Shown here: piece after piece, positions 39,183-48,498 of the stretch | Layout of the letters: each line of letters begins with the position of its first letter | How positions within the stretch are numbered: position 1 is the stretch's first letter | DNA from: an uncultured Draconibacterium sp. | Lineage (GTDB): Bacteria; Bacteroidota; Bacteroidia; Bacteroidales; Prolixibacteraceae | Assembly (NCBI RefSeq): GCF_963677155.1 | Contig: NZ_OY781884.1 | Location: 3,902,501 to 3,966,500, forward strand | Direction of reading: 5' to 3' | Length of the DNA: 64,000 bases | Made by a program: the position numbers and the translations under genes | The notes under the pieces: generated by a model | The model's database searches: none | Told to the model about the DNA's origin: nothing | Seen by the model: the letters and a program-made list of their open reading frames with translations, nothing else

Positions 39183-40084
39183 GATAATATCAATCCAAGC
39201 GAGAAAAGTAGTGTTAATGCCAAAGTTTGTAATGCCAGCCGTTTTAAAAACGGATCAAGCTGGCGACTGTCTTGTATTCGGAATATTTTTATAAGGTCGA
39301 TAATTGAAACTGGTAATACCAACAGAAATAACCACTGCCATGCCGTTTTTTGTTGCAGAACTGTAAAAACGATTAGTGCCAGCCAACCCACTAAAATAAT
39401 TGTGGAGTGGTAAATGCGGCTTTTAAGTGGTCCCAGTTTTACGGCAATAGTAATTTTTCCCGACTGTTTATCGTTTTCAATGTCGCGGGTATTGTTTAGA
39501 TTCAACACGCCGGTGCTGAATAAACCCATACTAATGGCCGGCAGCCAAACAGCAGTTTCAATAGTATTGTTGTGCAGGTAAAAAACACCAATTACAGGTA
39601 ACAATCCGAAAAACAGAAACACAAACAAGTCACCCAGGCCAATATAACCATACGATCGTTTGCCGGCGGTATAGAAATAAGCGGCTAAAAGTGCGATAAT
39701 TCCCAGCCCGATAAACACAAAAAATGCTGTCGGACTGTTGTGCCAGGTTCCTGTAAAAACCAAAATAATTCCCAACAGAAAACTTGATCCGGCCACTACG
39801 ATCATCCCTGATTTCATTTCTTTGATAGTGATCTCTCCGCCCTGCATCGTTCGTGTTGGGCCCAAACGCTGATGATTGTCGGTGCCTTTTTGAAAATCGC
39901 CGTAATCGTTGGCAAAGTTCGAGAACACCTGTATCAGCGTAGCGGTGAGCATAGCAAAAATAAAAATAAACCAGTTAAACCCACGCCAAAAAGCTGCCAG
40001 TGCCGAACCCATTAAAATACCCGATAATGCCAGTGGTAAGGTTCGTAACCGTGATGCTTTTACCCAACTTTTTGCTGTTGCCAT
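39179..40084 (-). CDS. menA: 1,4-Dihydroxy-2-naphthoate polyprenyltransferase
   Basis: Attaches the polyprenyl chain to DHNA in the inner membrane. 301 residues with eight or nine spans and two Asp-rich motifs of the UbiA family: NDYGDFQKGTD (about 64) and NNTRDIENDKQSG (about 195). This is the membrane-committed step of menaquinone synthesis. Between it and menB lies a 75-base spacer with a repeat; downstream it overlaps menC. Confidence 0.93.
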   Translation of the reverse strand: MATAKSWVKASRLRTLPLALSGILMGSALAAFWRGFNWFIFIFAMLTATLIQVFSNFANDYGDFQKGTDNHQRLGPTRTMQGGEITIKEMKSGMIVVAGSSFLLGIILVFTGTWHNSPTAFFVFIGLGIIALLAAYFYTAGKRSYGYIGLGDLFVFLFFGLLPVIGVFYLHNNTIETAVWLPAISMGLFSTGVLNLNNTRDIENDKQSGKITIAVKLGPLKSRIYHSTIILVGWLALIVFTVLQQKTAWQWLFLLVLPVSIIDLIKIFRIQDSRQLDPFLKRLALQTLALTLLFSLGLILS

Positions 40085-40099
40085 ATTTGATTTTTGCTG

Positions 40100-40158
40100 T
40101 TAAATTCTAGATATTCGATACTGGTTATTCATAACTAGTGTCTCGTATCTCGCGACTA
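40100..40158. repeat. Degenerate repeat inside the men operon
   Basis: CTAGATATTCGATACTGG then CTCGTATCTCGCGACTAATT are imperfect repeats of the kind seen in other gaps. This one interrupts menB-menA spacing. Confidence 0.45.
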
Positions 40159-40159
40159 A

Positions 40160-40984
40160 TTATGGGAATTTGGGATATTTTTTAAAGTCAGGTTTACGTT
40201 TTTCAAGGAACGCATGTTTTCCCTCCTGTGCTTCCTCTGTAAGGTAGTATAATAAGGTTGCGTTTCCTGCAAATTCCTGAATTCCAATCTGACCGTCAAG
40301 TTCGGCATTCAATCCAAGTTTTAGCATACGCAGTGCCAGCGGACTGTGTTCCTGCATTTTCTGTGCCCAGGCAACCACCTCATCTTCCAGTTGATCGAGA
40401 GGTACAACCTTGTTTACCAGTCCCATTTCAAGCGCTTCGGCAGCCGAATACTGACGGCACATAAACCAAATTTCGCGGGCTTTCTTTTGCCCCACAACAC
40501 TTGCCAGGTACGACGATCCCAGGCCTGCATCGAAGCTCCCCACTTTAGGTCCGGTTTGGCCAAAAATGGCATTTTCGCTGGCAATACTGATATCGCAAAC
40601 CACGTGCAAGACATGGCCGCCGCCAATGGCATAACCATTCACCATGGCAATTACCGGCTTGGGCATACTGCGAATTTGCTTCTGTACTTCAAGGATGTTC
40701 AATCTCGGAATACCATTTTCGTCGATGTAACCACCGGTACCTTTAACATTCTGGTCGCCGCCCGAGCAAAAAGCTTTGTCGCCGGCACCTGTCAGTACAA
40801 TTACATTAATACGGTTGTCTTCGCGGCAAAGGAGCAAAGCATCGCTGATGTTATTTACCGTGGTTGGGCGAAACGCATTGCGCACCTGCTCGCGGTTGAT
40901 GGTGATTTTGCCAATTCCATCGTAATAATCGAAAAAAATATCTTCGTATTCTTTAATGGTTTCCCATTGTCTTTTTGTACTCAT
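40160..40984 (-). CDS. menB: 1,4-Dihydroxy-2-naphthoyl-CoA synthase
   Basis: Crotonase-fold cyclase turning OSB-CoA into DHNA-CoA. 274 residues, normal length. Signatures: [29 protein letters not shown] (about 66), [17 protein letters not shown] (oxyanion hole, about 115) and [18 protein letters not shown] (about 144, the MenB-specific loop). Starts 12 bases after the menD stop. Confidence 0.97.
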   Translation of the reverse strand: MSTKRQWETIKEYEDIFFDYYDGIGKITINREQVRNAFRPTTVNNISDALLLCREDNRINVIVLTGAGDKAFCSGGDQNVKGTGGYIDENGIPRLNILEVQKQIRSMPKPVIAMVNGYAIGGGHVLHVVCDISIASENAIFGQTGPKVGSFDAGLGSSYLASVVGQKKAREIWFMCRQYSAAEALEMGLVNKVVPLDQLEDEVVAWAQKMQEHSPLALRMLKLGLNAELDGQIGIQEFAGNATLLYYLTEEAQEGKHAFLEKRKPDFKKYPKFP

Positions 40985-40996
40985 TGTATGTTTTTA

Positions 40997-42679
40997 TTAT
41001 TGTTTTACAAACTTTAAAAGGCCCCGAAATGTCTTTGTATTCACCTCTGCATCGGTGAAAACTTCCAGGATTGCTGGGTTTTTTCTTGTTGGGGAATACA
41101 GATCTGCAAGTGAGTCTTGTAATTCCTTTTTATTTTCAGCGCTTAAATAATCCAGCCCGAAAGTTTGGGCAATGCCTTGTGCGTTGAATTTGTTTTCGGC
41201 AAAAAAATGCTGCTGGAAAGCGGGTGATTCACCCGGCCCTTTTATCAGACCAAAGATGTTCCCTCCGCCATTATTGATTACGATGATCCGTAGATTTTCA
41301 CCAAGGTAATTGTTCCAAAGCGCATTTGAATCGTAAAAAAACGACAAGTCGCCGATCAGTACCGTATTTATCTTTTCAGAGACAGATGCATAACCTACCG
41401 CAGTTGACATTGGTCCGTCGATACCGCTGGTACCCCGATTACTTAAAAAAGTAGTGTTTTTTGCCCAGTGAGCTATTAAAGCATAACGCACCGGCGAACT
41501 GTTTCCCAGGTGCACAACCGAATTTTCGGGAATTGACTGGCCAACCTCTGCAATTACTTTCAGATCAGAAAACTGACTTTCTGAAATATACTTATCCCGA
41601 AGCTGATTGACTTCGTTTTCTTTGTTTTTCCATCGTTGCAAATATTCCTGTTCTTTCTCGCTTACTTCAGGGAGTAATTGAGAGAAAAAGGTCATTGCCT
41701 TAGTTTGCAAAACCTCAGTCAGCGATTGGTAAGTATCGTAATGATCGTTGGCGGGTGATAAGTGCCAGTGTTGACTTGCTTTGTTTTTGCGCAAAAACTG
41801 TTTCAATGCTTTCGAAACAAAATGTCCGCCAAAAGTGATCAGAATATCCGGTTGAAAATCTGTAGGAACGTCAGAAAGAATGGCTGCCATCAACGTATCG
41901 ATACTTCCGCAAAAACTTTCATCATTCAGGTTGGCCAGATGTTCTCTTAAAACTACGGCTCCGGTTTTTTTAATAAACGCTGCCAAAAGTTTTTCCAATT
42001 CCGAATCTGGATTTTGTTGTCCGGTCAGTATGAGTATTTTCTTTGAAGAGTTAAGCTCAACAGCTAACTTATTCAGGCTTGCTTTATCGATGTCTAAAAC
42101 TGATTCTTTAGCATCGATCGCTTTTATTGTCGGTAATTTTTCGTTCAGTAAATTATGTAACGGTTCTTCCAGCGGAACATTAATATGCACCGGCGCTGGT
42201 TTTCCCGAAACAGCAAGGTTGAGACATTCGTTTATTTCGCGGGCAGCTTGCCACAACTCGGTTCCCGATTCTTCCAATGGGAGGTTGTATTCCTTTTTTA
42301 CAAAATTGGAATAAATCCCTTTCTGATTGATGCACTGGTTTTCGAGCTGGTCGATCCAGTACTCCGGGCGATCGGCAGTGATAACGATCAGCGGAATATT
42401 TAAATAAAACGCCTCGGCAATGGCAGGTGCGTAATTGAGTGTAGCAGTTCCCGAGCTGCAAACAATGGCAACGGGTTTATTCAGTGCCTGTGCCAAACCC
42501 ATTGCAAAATAAGCTGCACTGCGCTCGTCAACCACGTTGCGGCAATTAAATAATCCGCTACCAACAAAGGTATGTATCATGGGCCCGTTTCGCGATCCGG
42601 GAGAAATAATCACGTCGTTTATTCCCTTCTGATGAAGAAGTGCTGCCAGTTGTTGAACGTGTTTTTTAGTTGAGATCAT
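40997..42679 (-). CDS. menD: SEPHCHC synthase
   Basis: ThDP enzyme joining isochorismate and 2-oxoglutarate. 560 residues with the three-domain ThDP layout: HQKGINDVIISPGSRN (about 17), the central domain, and the C-terminal cofactor site LIGDLSFFYDSNAL...VINNGGGNIFG (GD..NN motif, about 440-478). Overlaps menF by 14 bases. No MenH-type hydrolase gene is in the operon. Confidence 0.95.
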   Translation of the reverse strand: MISTKKHVQQLAALLHQKGINDVIISPGSRNGPMIHTFVGSGLFNCRNVVDERSAAYFAMGLAQALNKPVAIVCSSGTATLNYAPAIAEAFYLNIPLIVITADRPEYWIDQLENQCINQKGIYSNFVKKEYNLPLEESGTELWQAAREINECLNLAVSGKPAPVHINVPLEEPLHNLLNEKLPTIKAIDAKESVLDIDKASLNKLAVELNSSKKILILTGQQNPDSELEKLLAAFIKKTGAVVLREHLANLNDESFCGSIDTLMAAILSDVPTDFQPDILITFGGHFVSKALKQFLRKNKASQHWHLSPANDHYDTYQSLTEVLQTKAMTFFSQLLPEVSEKEQEYLQRWKNKENEVNQLRDKYISESQFSDLKVIAEVGQSIPENSVVHLGNSSPVRYALIAHWAKNTTFLSNRGTSGIDGPMSTAVGYASVSEKINTVLIGDLSFFYDSNALWNNYLGENLRIIVINNGGGNIFGLIKGPGESPAFQQHFFAENKFNAQGIAQTFGLDYLSAENKKELQDSLADLYSPTRKNPAILEVFTDAEVNTKTFRGLLKFVKQ

Positions 42680-43790
42680 TCTGTCGTATAGCTTCTATTG
42701 CCGATAACAAGGTTTTTGCTTTGTTGTTGGTCTCTTCCCATTCTTCTTCAGGAACCGACCGCGAAGTAATTCCGCCACCTGCATAAAGCATGTATTTCTC
42801 CGGAATTATTTCCATGCAGCGCAAATTTACAAATAATCTTACTGAATCTTTTAGTTGCCACGGACCAAGAAATCCTCCGTAGTATCGCCTGTTGTGTTTC
42901 TCTATCGTACGAATGAATTTATCGGCTTTTGATTTTGGAAAACCACAAACTGCCGGCGTTGGATGCAGCTCGGCAATAAAATCACCCAAACAGTCGTCAA
43001 GTTTCTTTTTGGCAAACAGAAAACTGGTAAACAGGTGGGCCACTTTTCCGCTTTCAAGTGTTTCCGGGCCGCGTGTGGTATATCGGTGAATATCGAACCG
43101 ATATAACAGATCTACCAGGTAGCGCGAAACAAAAGCTTGCTCTTCAATATCTTTGGTGCTCCAACCGTATTCTGTTCCCGAAAGTCGGGGCTGCGTACCA
43201 GCCAGTGAAACGGTTTCCATCGTTTTGCCTTCCGATTTTAAAAGGATTTCGGGAGTAGCGCCCATCCACAAACCAGCTTTTGGCAGGTTTACCATATACA
43301 CAAAAGCATTTGGTGTTTGTTCGAATAACTGGGTGTATAATTTCCCCAGCGATTCATTTCTTCGTTCTGCCGGAATAATGCGCGAAACAATGGCCTTTGC
43401 CAGTTTTGTATTTTTTATGGTTTCTACTGTTTGCTCAATGTCTGAAAGGTATTCTTCCTTTTCAATTGCATAATGGGATGTATAGTTTGTCACCTTTTTA
43501 TGGCAAACTTTTACATCTTTCATATCAAGTTGGAGGATTTCCTTAATACCTGTTTTGTAAATGTCAGGTTTTAATAGAATCAGTGGTGTTTCTTCGCTGA
43601 TGTGATAAGGTGCAAAAACAAATCCTTCCTGCCCGTTTAAGCGGCTCACCTCGTTGGGATAAATTAAGGCTTCCTGACATGAGATGAGAAGCTCAAGCGT
43701 TTTGTCGCTGGGCACCGACCAGAGGGCAAAAGAGCAGTTTTTGTTAACGAGTTTGTCAATTAGATGTATTAATCTTTCGTTATCGGTCAT
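42666..43790 (-). CDS. menF: Isochorismate synthase
   Basis: Converts chorismate to isochorismate, the first committed step. 374 residues of the chorismate-binding family: ELHPTPAVCGFPKSKA (about 270), RRYYGGFLGPW (about 295), YAGGGITSRSVPEEEWEETNNKA (about 341), the Mg2+/substrate signature. Overlaps the thioesterase by 11 and menD by 14 bases, showing a strongly coupled operon. Confidence 0.95.
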   Translation of the reverse strand: MTDNERLIHLIDKLVNKNCSFALWSVPSDKTLELLISCQEALIYPNEVSRLNGQEGFVFAPYHISEETPLILLKPDIYKTGIKEILQLDMKDVKVCHKKVTNYTSHYAIEKEEYLSDIEQTVETIKNTKLAKAIVSRIIPAERRNESLGKLYTQLFEQTPNAFVYMVNLPKAGLWMGATPEILLKSEGKTMETVSLAGTQPRLSGTEYGWSTKDIEEQAFVSRYLVDLLYRFDIHRYTTRGPETLESGKVAHLFTSFLFAKKKLDDCLGDFIAELHPTPAVCGFPKSKADKFIRTIEKHNRRYYGGFLGPWQLKDSVRLFVNLRCMEIIPEKYMLYAGGGITSRSVPEEEWEETNNKAKTLLSAIEAIRQNDLN

Positions 43791-44217
43791 TCTTTTCAGT
43801 AATCATATTGGTAACACGTACAGATGAAATCAATCTCCCTTCTTCATTGCAAATATCAACATTCCACACATGTGTTTGTTTGCCCCTGTGAACGATTTTT
43901 GCAACCGCCAAAGCCTTGCCTTTTTTTAATACGCCTGTGTGGTTGCCATTTACCATAATTCCCAACACTTCGTAAGCGTTCATATCAACCAGCAACATGC
44001 TGCCTAAACCCGCAAGAGTTTCGCCCATTGCAAGGGTGGCACCGCCGTGTAAAATGCCTCCCGGGCGCGAATTTCTTGCAGAGAGATTTAACATTCCTTC
44101 AACTCTTCCATCTCCTATTTTTGTAATCTCAATTCCGAGACTCCCAACAAGTGTGTCTTTTATGGCCTGATTGATCACCTCAACCGGCGTATCGAATGAT
44201 AATTGTGTAAAATCCAT
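43780..44217 (-). CDS. Hotdog-fold thioesterase, probable DHNA-CoA hydrolase
   Basis: 145 residues of the PaaI/YbgC-like hotdog type: RNSRPGGILHGGATLAMGETLAG (about 51, with the HGG turn and the acidic Glu of the catalytic helix). First gene of the men operon and overlapping menF. The operon position suggests that it hydrolyses DHNA-CoA, a step some bacteria assign to such an enzyme (MenI). The family is secure; the role is inferred from context. Confidence 0.85.
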   Translation of the reverse strand: MDFTQLSFDTPVEVINQAIKDTLVGSLGIEITKIGDGRVEGMLNLSARNSRPGGILHGGATLAMGETLAGLGSMLLVDMNAYEVLGIMVNGNHTGVLKKGKALAVAKIVHRGKQTHVWNVDICNEEGRLISSVRVTNMITEKNDR

Positions 44218-44365
44218 AGTGCTATCCTAAAACGAGACTAAAATAATGGATAGTTTTCGAAAATTGCCCAAATGGGTTTTGTAATTTTATGTTGGATTTC
44301 GAAATAGGGGAGATTTTAGTGGTATTTAGCACCCACTTAATGTTAAACAGCTGCTATAATTTTTT

Positions 44366-44373
44366 TACATTTG
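44366..44373 (+). promoter_or_regulatory. -7 element of the SGNH hydrolase gene
   Basis: TACATTTG matches TAnnTTTG, 30 bases before the start. Confidence 0.5.
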
Positions 44374-44403
44374 TTTTTCATAAATCAACTTAAATAGAAC
44401 CAA

Positions 44404-45162
44404 ATGAGTATTTCCAGAAGAAATTTCTTGTATAAATCTGCAGCAGGCGCAGTGGCTGCTGCAAGTATTTCCAGTATCGTTTCGGCATGTGTTGCAGAAC
44501 CTGAAAAAAAGATAGCATCAATTTTTGCGAAAGGCAATACTGTATTGTTTCAGGGCGATTCGATAACCGACGCTGGTCGTGATAAACAAAATGAATCGCC
44601 CAACCGGGCCTGGTCGTTTGGAAATGGTTATGCGCTTTTGGCAGCTTCACAGCTATTAAATACCTATCCTGAAGAACAACTTACCATTTATAACCGGGGT
44701 ATTAGTGGAAACAAAGTGTTTCAGTTAGCTGATCGCTGGGACAAAGATTGTATGGAATTGAAACCTGATGTATTGAGTATTTTAATTGGTGTGAACGATT
44801 ATTGGCACACGCGAGATGGAAAATATGATGGCACGATTGAGATTTACGAGAATGATTATCGTGCTTTGCTAAAACGCACGCAGAAAGCTTTTCCCAATGT
44901 TAAATTGGTTTTGTGTGAACCATTTTATGTATTGAAAACAAGAGCAGTTGACGAAACATGGATTGAACCTATGCAACAGTATCAGGTGGCAGCAAAAAAG
45001 ATATCAGACGAATTTGAAACCATTTGGGTACCCTTTCAGAAAGTATTTGATGAGGCGATTAAACACGCTCCGGGAACCTACTGGACACCTGATGGAGTGC
45101 ATCCTTCGATGGCCGGTGCCGAATTAATGGCCGAGACCTGGCTAAAAGCTGTTGGTGAATAG
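44404..45162 (+). CDS. SGNH/GDSL hydrolase, Tat-exported lipoprotein
   Basis: Likely extracytoplasmic esterase on acylated sugars. 252 residues. N-terminus SRRNFLYKSAAG is a twin-arginine signal and SIVSAC29 a lipobox, so it is probably exported folded and anchored. SGNH blocks: FQGDSITDAGR (block I Ser, about 49), GISGNKV (block II Gly), IGVNDYWH (block III Asn, about 123) and TPDGVHPSMAG (block V Asp/His, about 234). Carbohydrate esterases such as GDSL acetylesterases are the closest known roles. Single gene converging on the MATE gene. Confidence 0.88.
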   Translation: MSISRRNFLYKSAAGAVAAASISSIVSACVAEPEKKIASIFAKGNTVLFQGDSITDAGRDKQNESPNRAWSFGNGYALLAASQLLNTYPEEQLTIYNRGISGNKVFQLADRWDKDCMELKPDVLSILIGVNDYWHTRDGKYDGTIEIYENDYRALLKRTQKAFPNVKLVLCEPFYVLKTRAVDETWIEPMQQYQVAAKKISDEFETIWVPFQKVFDEAIKHAPGTYWTPDGVHPSMAGAELMAETWLKAVGE

Positions 45163-45174
45163 AGGTATAAAATC

Positions 45175-45222
45175 AACAATATCCAATTTTGAATGATCAA
45201 CTATTCAGAATTGGATATTGTT
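45175..45222. terminator. Long AT-rich bidirectional hairpin
   Basis: AACAATATCCAATT/AATTGGATATTGTT, extended by TGAAT/ATTCA, with an 8-base loop, between convergent genes; 19 paired bases. Confidence 0.7.
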
Positions 45223-45237
45223 ATATTCTGACCAGAA

Positions 45238-46548
45238 TTAACTTTTACCGGAAACAGGTTTCAGGATTGTTTTCTTGTAAAGAAGTGATAAAATAATTCC
45301 CCTCGAAAACATAAAAAGTAACATTCCCATCCATAAGGCGTGATTATTCCAAATTGGATTTAAGAAATAATAAACCGGAGCAAAGATCAGAAAGGTGGAA
45401 ACCAGCAAGCTGTTTCGCATGGGGCGCGATGCTGTTGCCCCGATGAAAATCCCGTCCCAAATAAACGAACTAACGCTTGCTACAGGTATTAAAACCACCC
45501 AAACCAGAAACTGTTGAGCGGTTTGAATTACATCTGCTTGCGAAGTGAGTAGTTTCAAAATAAAATTGGTACCCGTCAAATAGAGCAGGGTAAAAGTAAC
45601 TGCCAATCCCATGCCCCAGTAAAGGAGCAGTTTTACGACCTTTTTTAGGTTTTCAATCTGTTTGGCACCTATAAATTTTCCGACCAACGCTTCGCCGGCA
45701 AAGGCAAAACCATCGATAAAAAAGGAGAAGAACATTAAAAACTGAAGCAATAGTGAATTAACGGCAAGTATTGTGTCGTTAATACTGGCCGACTTTGACG
45801 TAAAAAAGGTAAATACAACGATAATACAAAAGCTGCGAATGAAAATGTCAGTGTTCACCTTAAAAAAGTTTGCAATGAACTTTAGATCCGTAATTCTAGC
45901 TTTGGTAATCATGGGCAACATTTTCTTATATCTTTTGAATAACAGAAAAACTGCAGTGAGTAATCCAGCGTACTGAGAGATTACGGTTCCGAGAGCTACT
46001 CCTTCGGATTTCATTTTTAATCCAAAAACAAAAAACACGCTAAGCAGAATATTTACAACATTTACCAGAATAGCAATAATCATGGGGTAACGTGCATTTT
46101 GCATTCCTAAAAACCATCCGCTGAAAACAAACAGGCTCAAGGCTGCAGGTGCTGCCCAAATTCGTATTCTGAAATACTCATTGGCCAGTGTCTCTACTTC
46201 GGCACTACCACCTATTAATTTAAAACTTGCCCAGGCAATCGGTGATTGAAGCAGTAGAATAATAACGCTAACGGACAATGTTAAAAGCAAAGCACGTATT
46301 AGTATCGTTATTGTTTCTGCCGATTTTTTTTCGCCATAAGCTTGTGCTGTAAACCCCGAGGTACTCATTCGCAAAAAACCAAAGCCCCAGTAAATGAAAT
46401 TGAATATTACACTTCCCAGCGAAATTGCCCCAATGTATATTTCCGACCCCAAATGCCCCATTAACGCCAGATCAATCAATCCCAGTAGCGGAACAGTTAT
46501 GTTACTGATGATATTGGGAATGGCAAGTTTTAATATGCTTTTATTCAT
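45238..46548 (-). CDS. MATE-family efflux transporter
   Basis: Na+- or H+-driven exporter of cationic compounds. 436 residues from the ATG at 46548; a TTG seven codons earlier is disfavoured. Twelve spans in two six-helix halves (LTVPLLGLIDLALMGHLG near the first; NTIL..LLLQFLMFFSFFIDGFAFAGEALVGKFIG in the second) mirror the DinF subgroup of MATE. Single gene; substrate unknown. Its terminator is shared with the SGNH gene. Confidence 0.9.
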   Translation of the reverse strand: MNKSILKLAIPNIISNITVPLLGLIDLALMGHLGSEIYIGAISLGSVIFNFIYWGFGFLRMSTSGFTAQAYGEKKSAETITILIRALLLTLSVSVIILLLQSPIAWASFKLIGGSAEVETLANEYFRIRIWAAPAALSLFVFSGWFLGMQNARYPMIIAILVNVVNILLSVFFVFGLKMKSEGVALGTVISQYAGLLTAVFLLFKRYKKMLPMITKARITDLKFIANFFKVNTDIFIRSFCIIVVFTFFTSKSASINDTILAVNSLLLQFLMFFSFFIDGFAFAGEALVGKFIGAKQIENLKKVVKLLLYWGMGLAVTFTLLYLTGTNFILKLLTSQADVIQTAQQFLVWVVLIPVASVSSFIWDGIFIGATASRPMRNSLLVSTFLIFAPVYYFLNPIWNNHALWMGMLLFMFSRGIILSLLYKKTILKPVSGKS

Positions 46549-46747
46549 TTTTTGCGAATGAGGAGACAAAGGTAATATTATTGGTTAGGTCATTAAACGG
46601 ATGGAAGCAAATAAATATTTGTCCTTTTCTTTTTTGCCACCGGCTAAGTATCTCCCTCTGTTTTGCAATATAATTCATTGAAGTTCTGTATTTATTAATT
46701 CCTTCTATGAACAATAAAGGATTTCAATGTGTTTTATTATTCGAAGA

Positions 46748-46779
46748 TTTGGATTAATTCTAAATAGCGTATATTTTTG
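46748..46779 (+). promoter_or_regulatory. Promoter of the Mn-type SOD gene
   Basis: TTTG (46748-46751), 20 bases, TATTTTTG (46772-46779); 44-base leader to the ATG. Good match to the Bacteroidota consensus. Confidence 0.7.
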
Positions 46780-46823
46780 CTTACAAGAAATTAATATATT
46801 TAAATCTTATAATAAAAATAGAT

Positions 46824-47423
46824 ATGGCATTTGAATTACCAAAATTAGGATACGATTACAAGGCACTAGAGCCACATATTGATGCAAGAACGATGGAAAT
46901 CCATCACAGTAAGCACCACGCAGGTTATACAAATAATTTGAATGGGGCAGTTGAAGGGACTGATCTTGCAGGAAAATCAATTGAAGAGATTTTAAGTGGT
47001 GTGTCAGGTCAATCGGCAGCAGTACGTAACAATGGTGGTGGATTTTATAACCACAATTTGTACTGGGAAGTAATTGCACCAGGTGGTGCACCGGCTCCGG
47101 AAGGAGTTTTATTAGACGCAGTAAATGATTCATTTGGAAGCATAGAAAATTTTCAGGAAGCCTTCATCAAGGCAGCTTTGACTCGCTTTGGGTCAGGTTG
47201 GGCATGGTTGGTTCTTCAAAACAATAAGCTGGTGGTTTCGTCTACGCCCAATCAGGATAATCCGCTGATGGATGTGGCCGAAGTTCAGGGAACTCCAATT
47301 TTGGGGATTGACGTATGGGAACATGCATATTACCTGAACTACCAAAACAGACGTCCGGATTATGTGAATGCATTCTGGAATCTCATCAACTGGGATGAAG
47401 TCGCCAGGCGGTTTAAAGGTTAG
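46824..47423 (+). CDS. sodA: Superoxide dismutase, Mn-type
   Basis: Dismutates superoxide to O2 and H2O2. 199 residues, metal ligands in [12 protein letters not shown] (His27), FYNHNLYW (His) and DVWEHAYY (Asp and His). It has [10 protein letters not shown] and STPNQDNP, where a Gly-rich loop plus Gln in the late NQDxP loop is the Mn-type pattern, as in E. coli SodA. Its partner 250 bases downstream has the Fe-type pattern. Metal choice is a motif-based inference; some members are cambialistic. Confidence 0.93.
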   Translation: MAFELPKLGYDYKALEPHIDARTMEIHHSKHHAGYTNNLNGAVEGTDLAGKSIEEILSGVSGQSAAVRNNGGGFYNHNLYWEVIAPGGAPAPEGVLLDAVNDSFGSIENFQEAFIKAALTRFGSGWAWLVLQNNKLVVSSTPNQDNPLMDVAEVQGTPILGIDVWEHAYYLNYQNRRPDYVNAFWNLINWDEVARRFKG

Positions 47424-47604
47424 TTGATTTTTGGTTTTTTCCCCGGGGCAGAGGCTCCGGGGTTTTTATTGCCCTTTTCATATTATTATGTTAAACATGA
47501 TGCTCATTGTCAGGATAATAAGCTTTTTTGCCTTCTTTTGGGCGATTCGAGTTTGCTTAAATTTTATTTAAATTCCTTCCAAATTAAACTTCCAACTAAT
47601 CCTT

Positions 47605-47630
47605 TTTGCCCCAAAAACGTTGTACCTTTA
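47605..47630 (+). promoter_or_regulatory. Possible promoter of the Fe-type SOD gene
   Basis: TTTG at 47605-47608 and TACCTTTA at 47623-47630, a one-mismatch -7 box with a short 14-base spacer. The second SOD has its own upstream gap of 250 bases, consistent with independent expression. Confidence 0.35.
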
Positions 47631-47673
47631 GCAGACAAAAAATCAAATTAATAATCTTTAAACAAGGAAAATT

Positions 47674-48252
47674 ATGGCATTTAGTTTACCAAAACTTCCG
47701 TATGCAAATAATGCACTGGAACCAGTAATAAGTGAAAAAACAATTGAGTTCCATTATGGAAAACACCACCAGGCTTATGTAAATAATTTAAATGGCCTGA
47801 TTGAAGGAACAGAGTTTGAAAAAGCAAGTTTGGAAGACATTATTAAAAAAGCTGAAGGTGGTATTTTTAATAATGGAGCCCAGGTTTGGAACCACACGTT
47901 CTATTTTACACAATTTAGTGCTGATGGTTGTAAGGAGCCAAAAGACGATTTAAAAGCAGCTATTGACGCTAAATTCGGATCGTTTGATGCTTTTAAAGAA
48001 GCATTCTCGAAAGCAGCAGCTACTTTGTTTGGCTCGGGCTGGGCATGGTTAGTTGTTGATGAAAAAGGCGAACTGGAAATCGTTCAGACAAGTAATGCCG
48101 GAAACCCATTGCGCGATGGTAAAAAACCGGTACTAACCTGCGATGTTTGGGAACACGCATACTATCTGGATAAGCAAAATGCACGTCCGGCGTATATTGC
48201 CGATTTCTGGAAAATTGTAGATTGGAAAGTTGTTTCAGAACGTTTTGCTTAA
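47674..48252 (+). CDS. sodB: Superoxide dismutase, Fe-type
   Basis: 192 residues. Ligand motifs HYGKHHQAY, VWNHTFYF and DVWEHAYY are present. NNGAQVWNH carries the early glutamine and TSNAGNP lacks the late one, the pattern of iron SODs such as E. coli SodB. About half identical by eye to the preceding sodA product, so an old duplication with split metal preference is likely. Followed 15 bases later by a small winged-helix gene, which may share its transcript. Confidence 0.94.
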   Translation: MAFSLPKLPYANNALEPVISEKTIEFHYGKHHQAYVNNLNGLIEGTEFEKASLEDIIKKAEGGIFNNGAQVWNHTFYFTQFSADGCKEPKDDLKAAIDAKFGSFDAFKEAFSKAAATLFGSGWAWLVVDEKGELEIVQTSNAGNPLRDGKKPVLTCDVWEHAYYLDKQNARPAYIADFWKIVDWKVVSERFA

Positions 48253-48267
48253 AACAAAAAGTAGAGA

Positions 48268-48441
48268 ATGAGTACTGAAAAAGTTTTGGCGGCTATGCAG
48301 GCTGCCGGAAAACCAATGAAGGCCGGTGAAATTGCAGAAGCTTCAGGATTGGATAAAAAAGAAGTGGATAAAGCAATGAAAGTGCTGAAGGCCGAAGAAA
48401 AAATTGTGTCACCAAAGCGTTGCTTTTGGGAACCAAAATAA
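48268..48441 (+). CDS. Small winged-helix DNA-binding-like protein
   Basis: 57 residues: [14 protein letters not shown], then [20 protein letters not shown] (helix-turn-helix), [12 protein letters not shown] and [10 protein letters not shown] as the wing strand. It looks like a bare MarR/DprA-type winged helix with no ligand domain. Starts 15 bases after sodB and ends at a strong terminator, so co-transcription is likely. A regulator role is plausible but unproven; such proteins are often annotated as MarR-like. Lys-rich and free of disorder cues. Confidence 0.72.
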   Translation: MSTEKVLAAMQAAGKPMKAGEIAEASGLDKKEVDKAMKVLKAEEKIVSPKRCFWEPK

Positions 48442-48448
48442 GGAAAAC

Positions 48449-48480
48449 AAAAAACGGGATTATTAAAATCCCGTTTTTTT
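48449..48480 (+). terminator. Terminator of the SOD/winged-helix unit
   Basis: ACGGGATT/AATCCCGT stem with a 5-base loop and eight T; shared with convergent xylE by position. Confidence 0.9.
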
Positions 48481-48498
48481 TATCGTTTCAACTAAAAA

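Noticed and set aside
40346..41017. 223-codon plus-strand frame under menB
   Set aside because: Antisense shadow of menB; no signal, motif or promoter.
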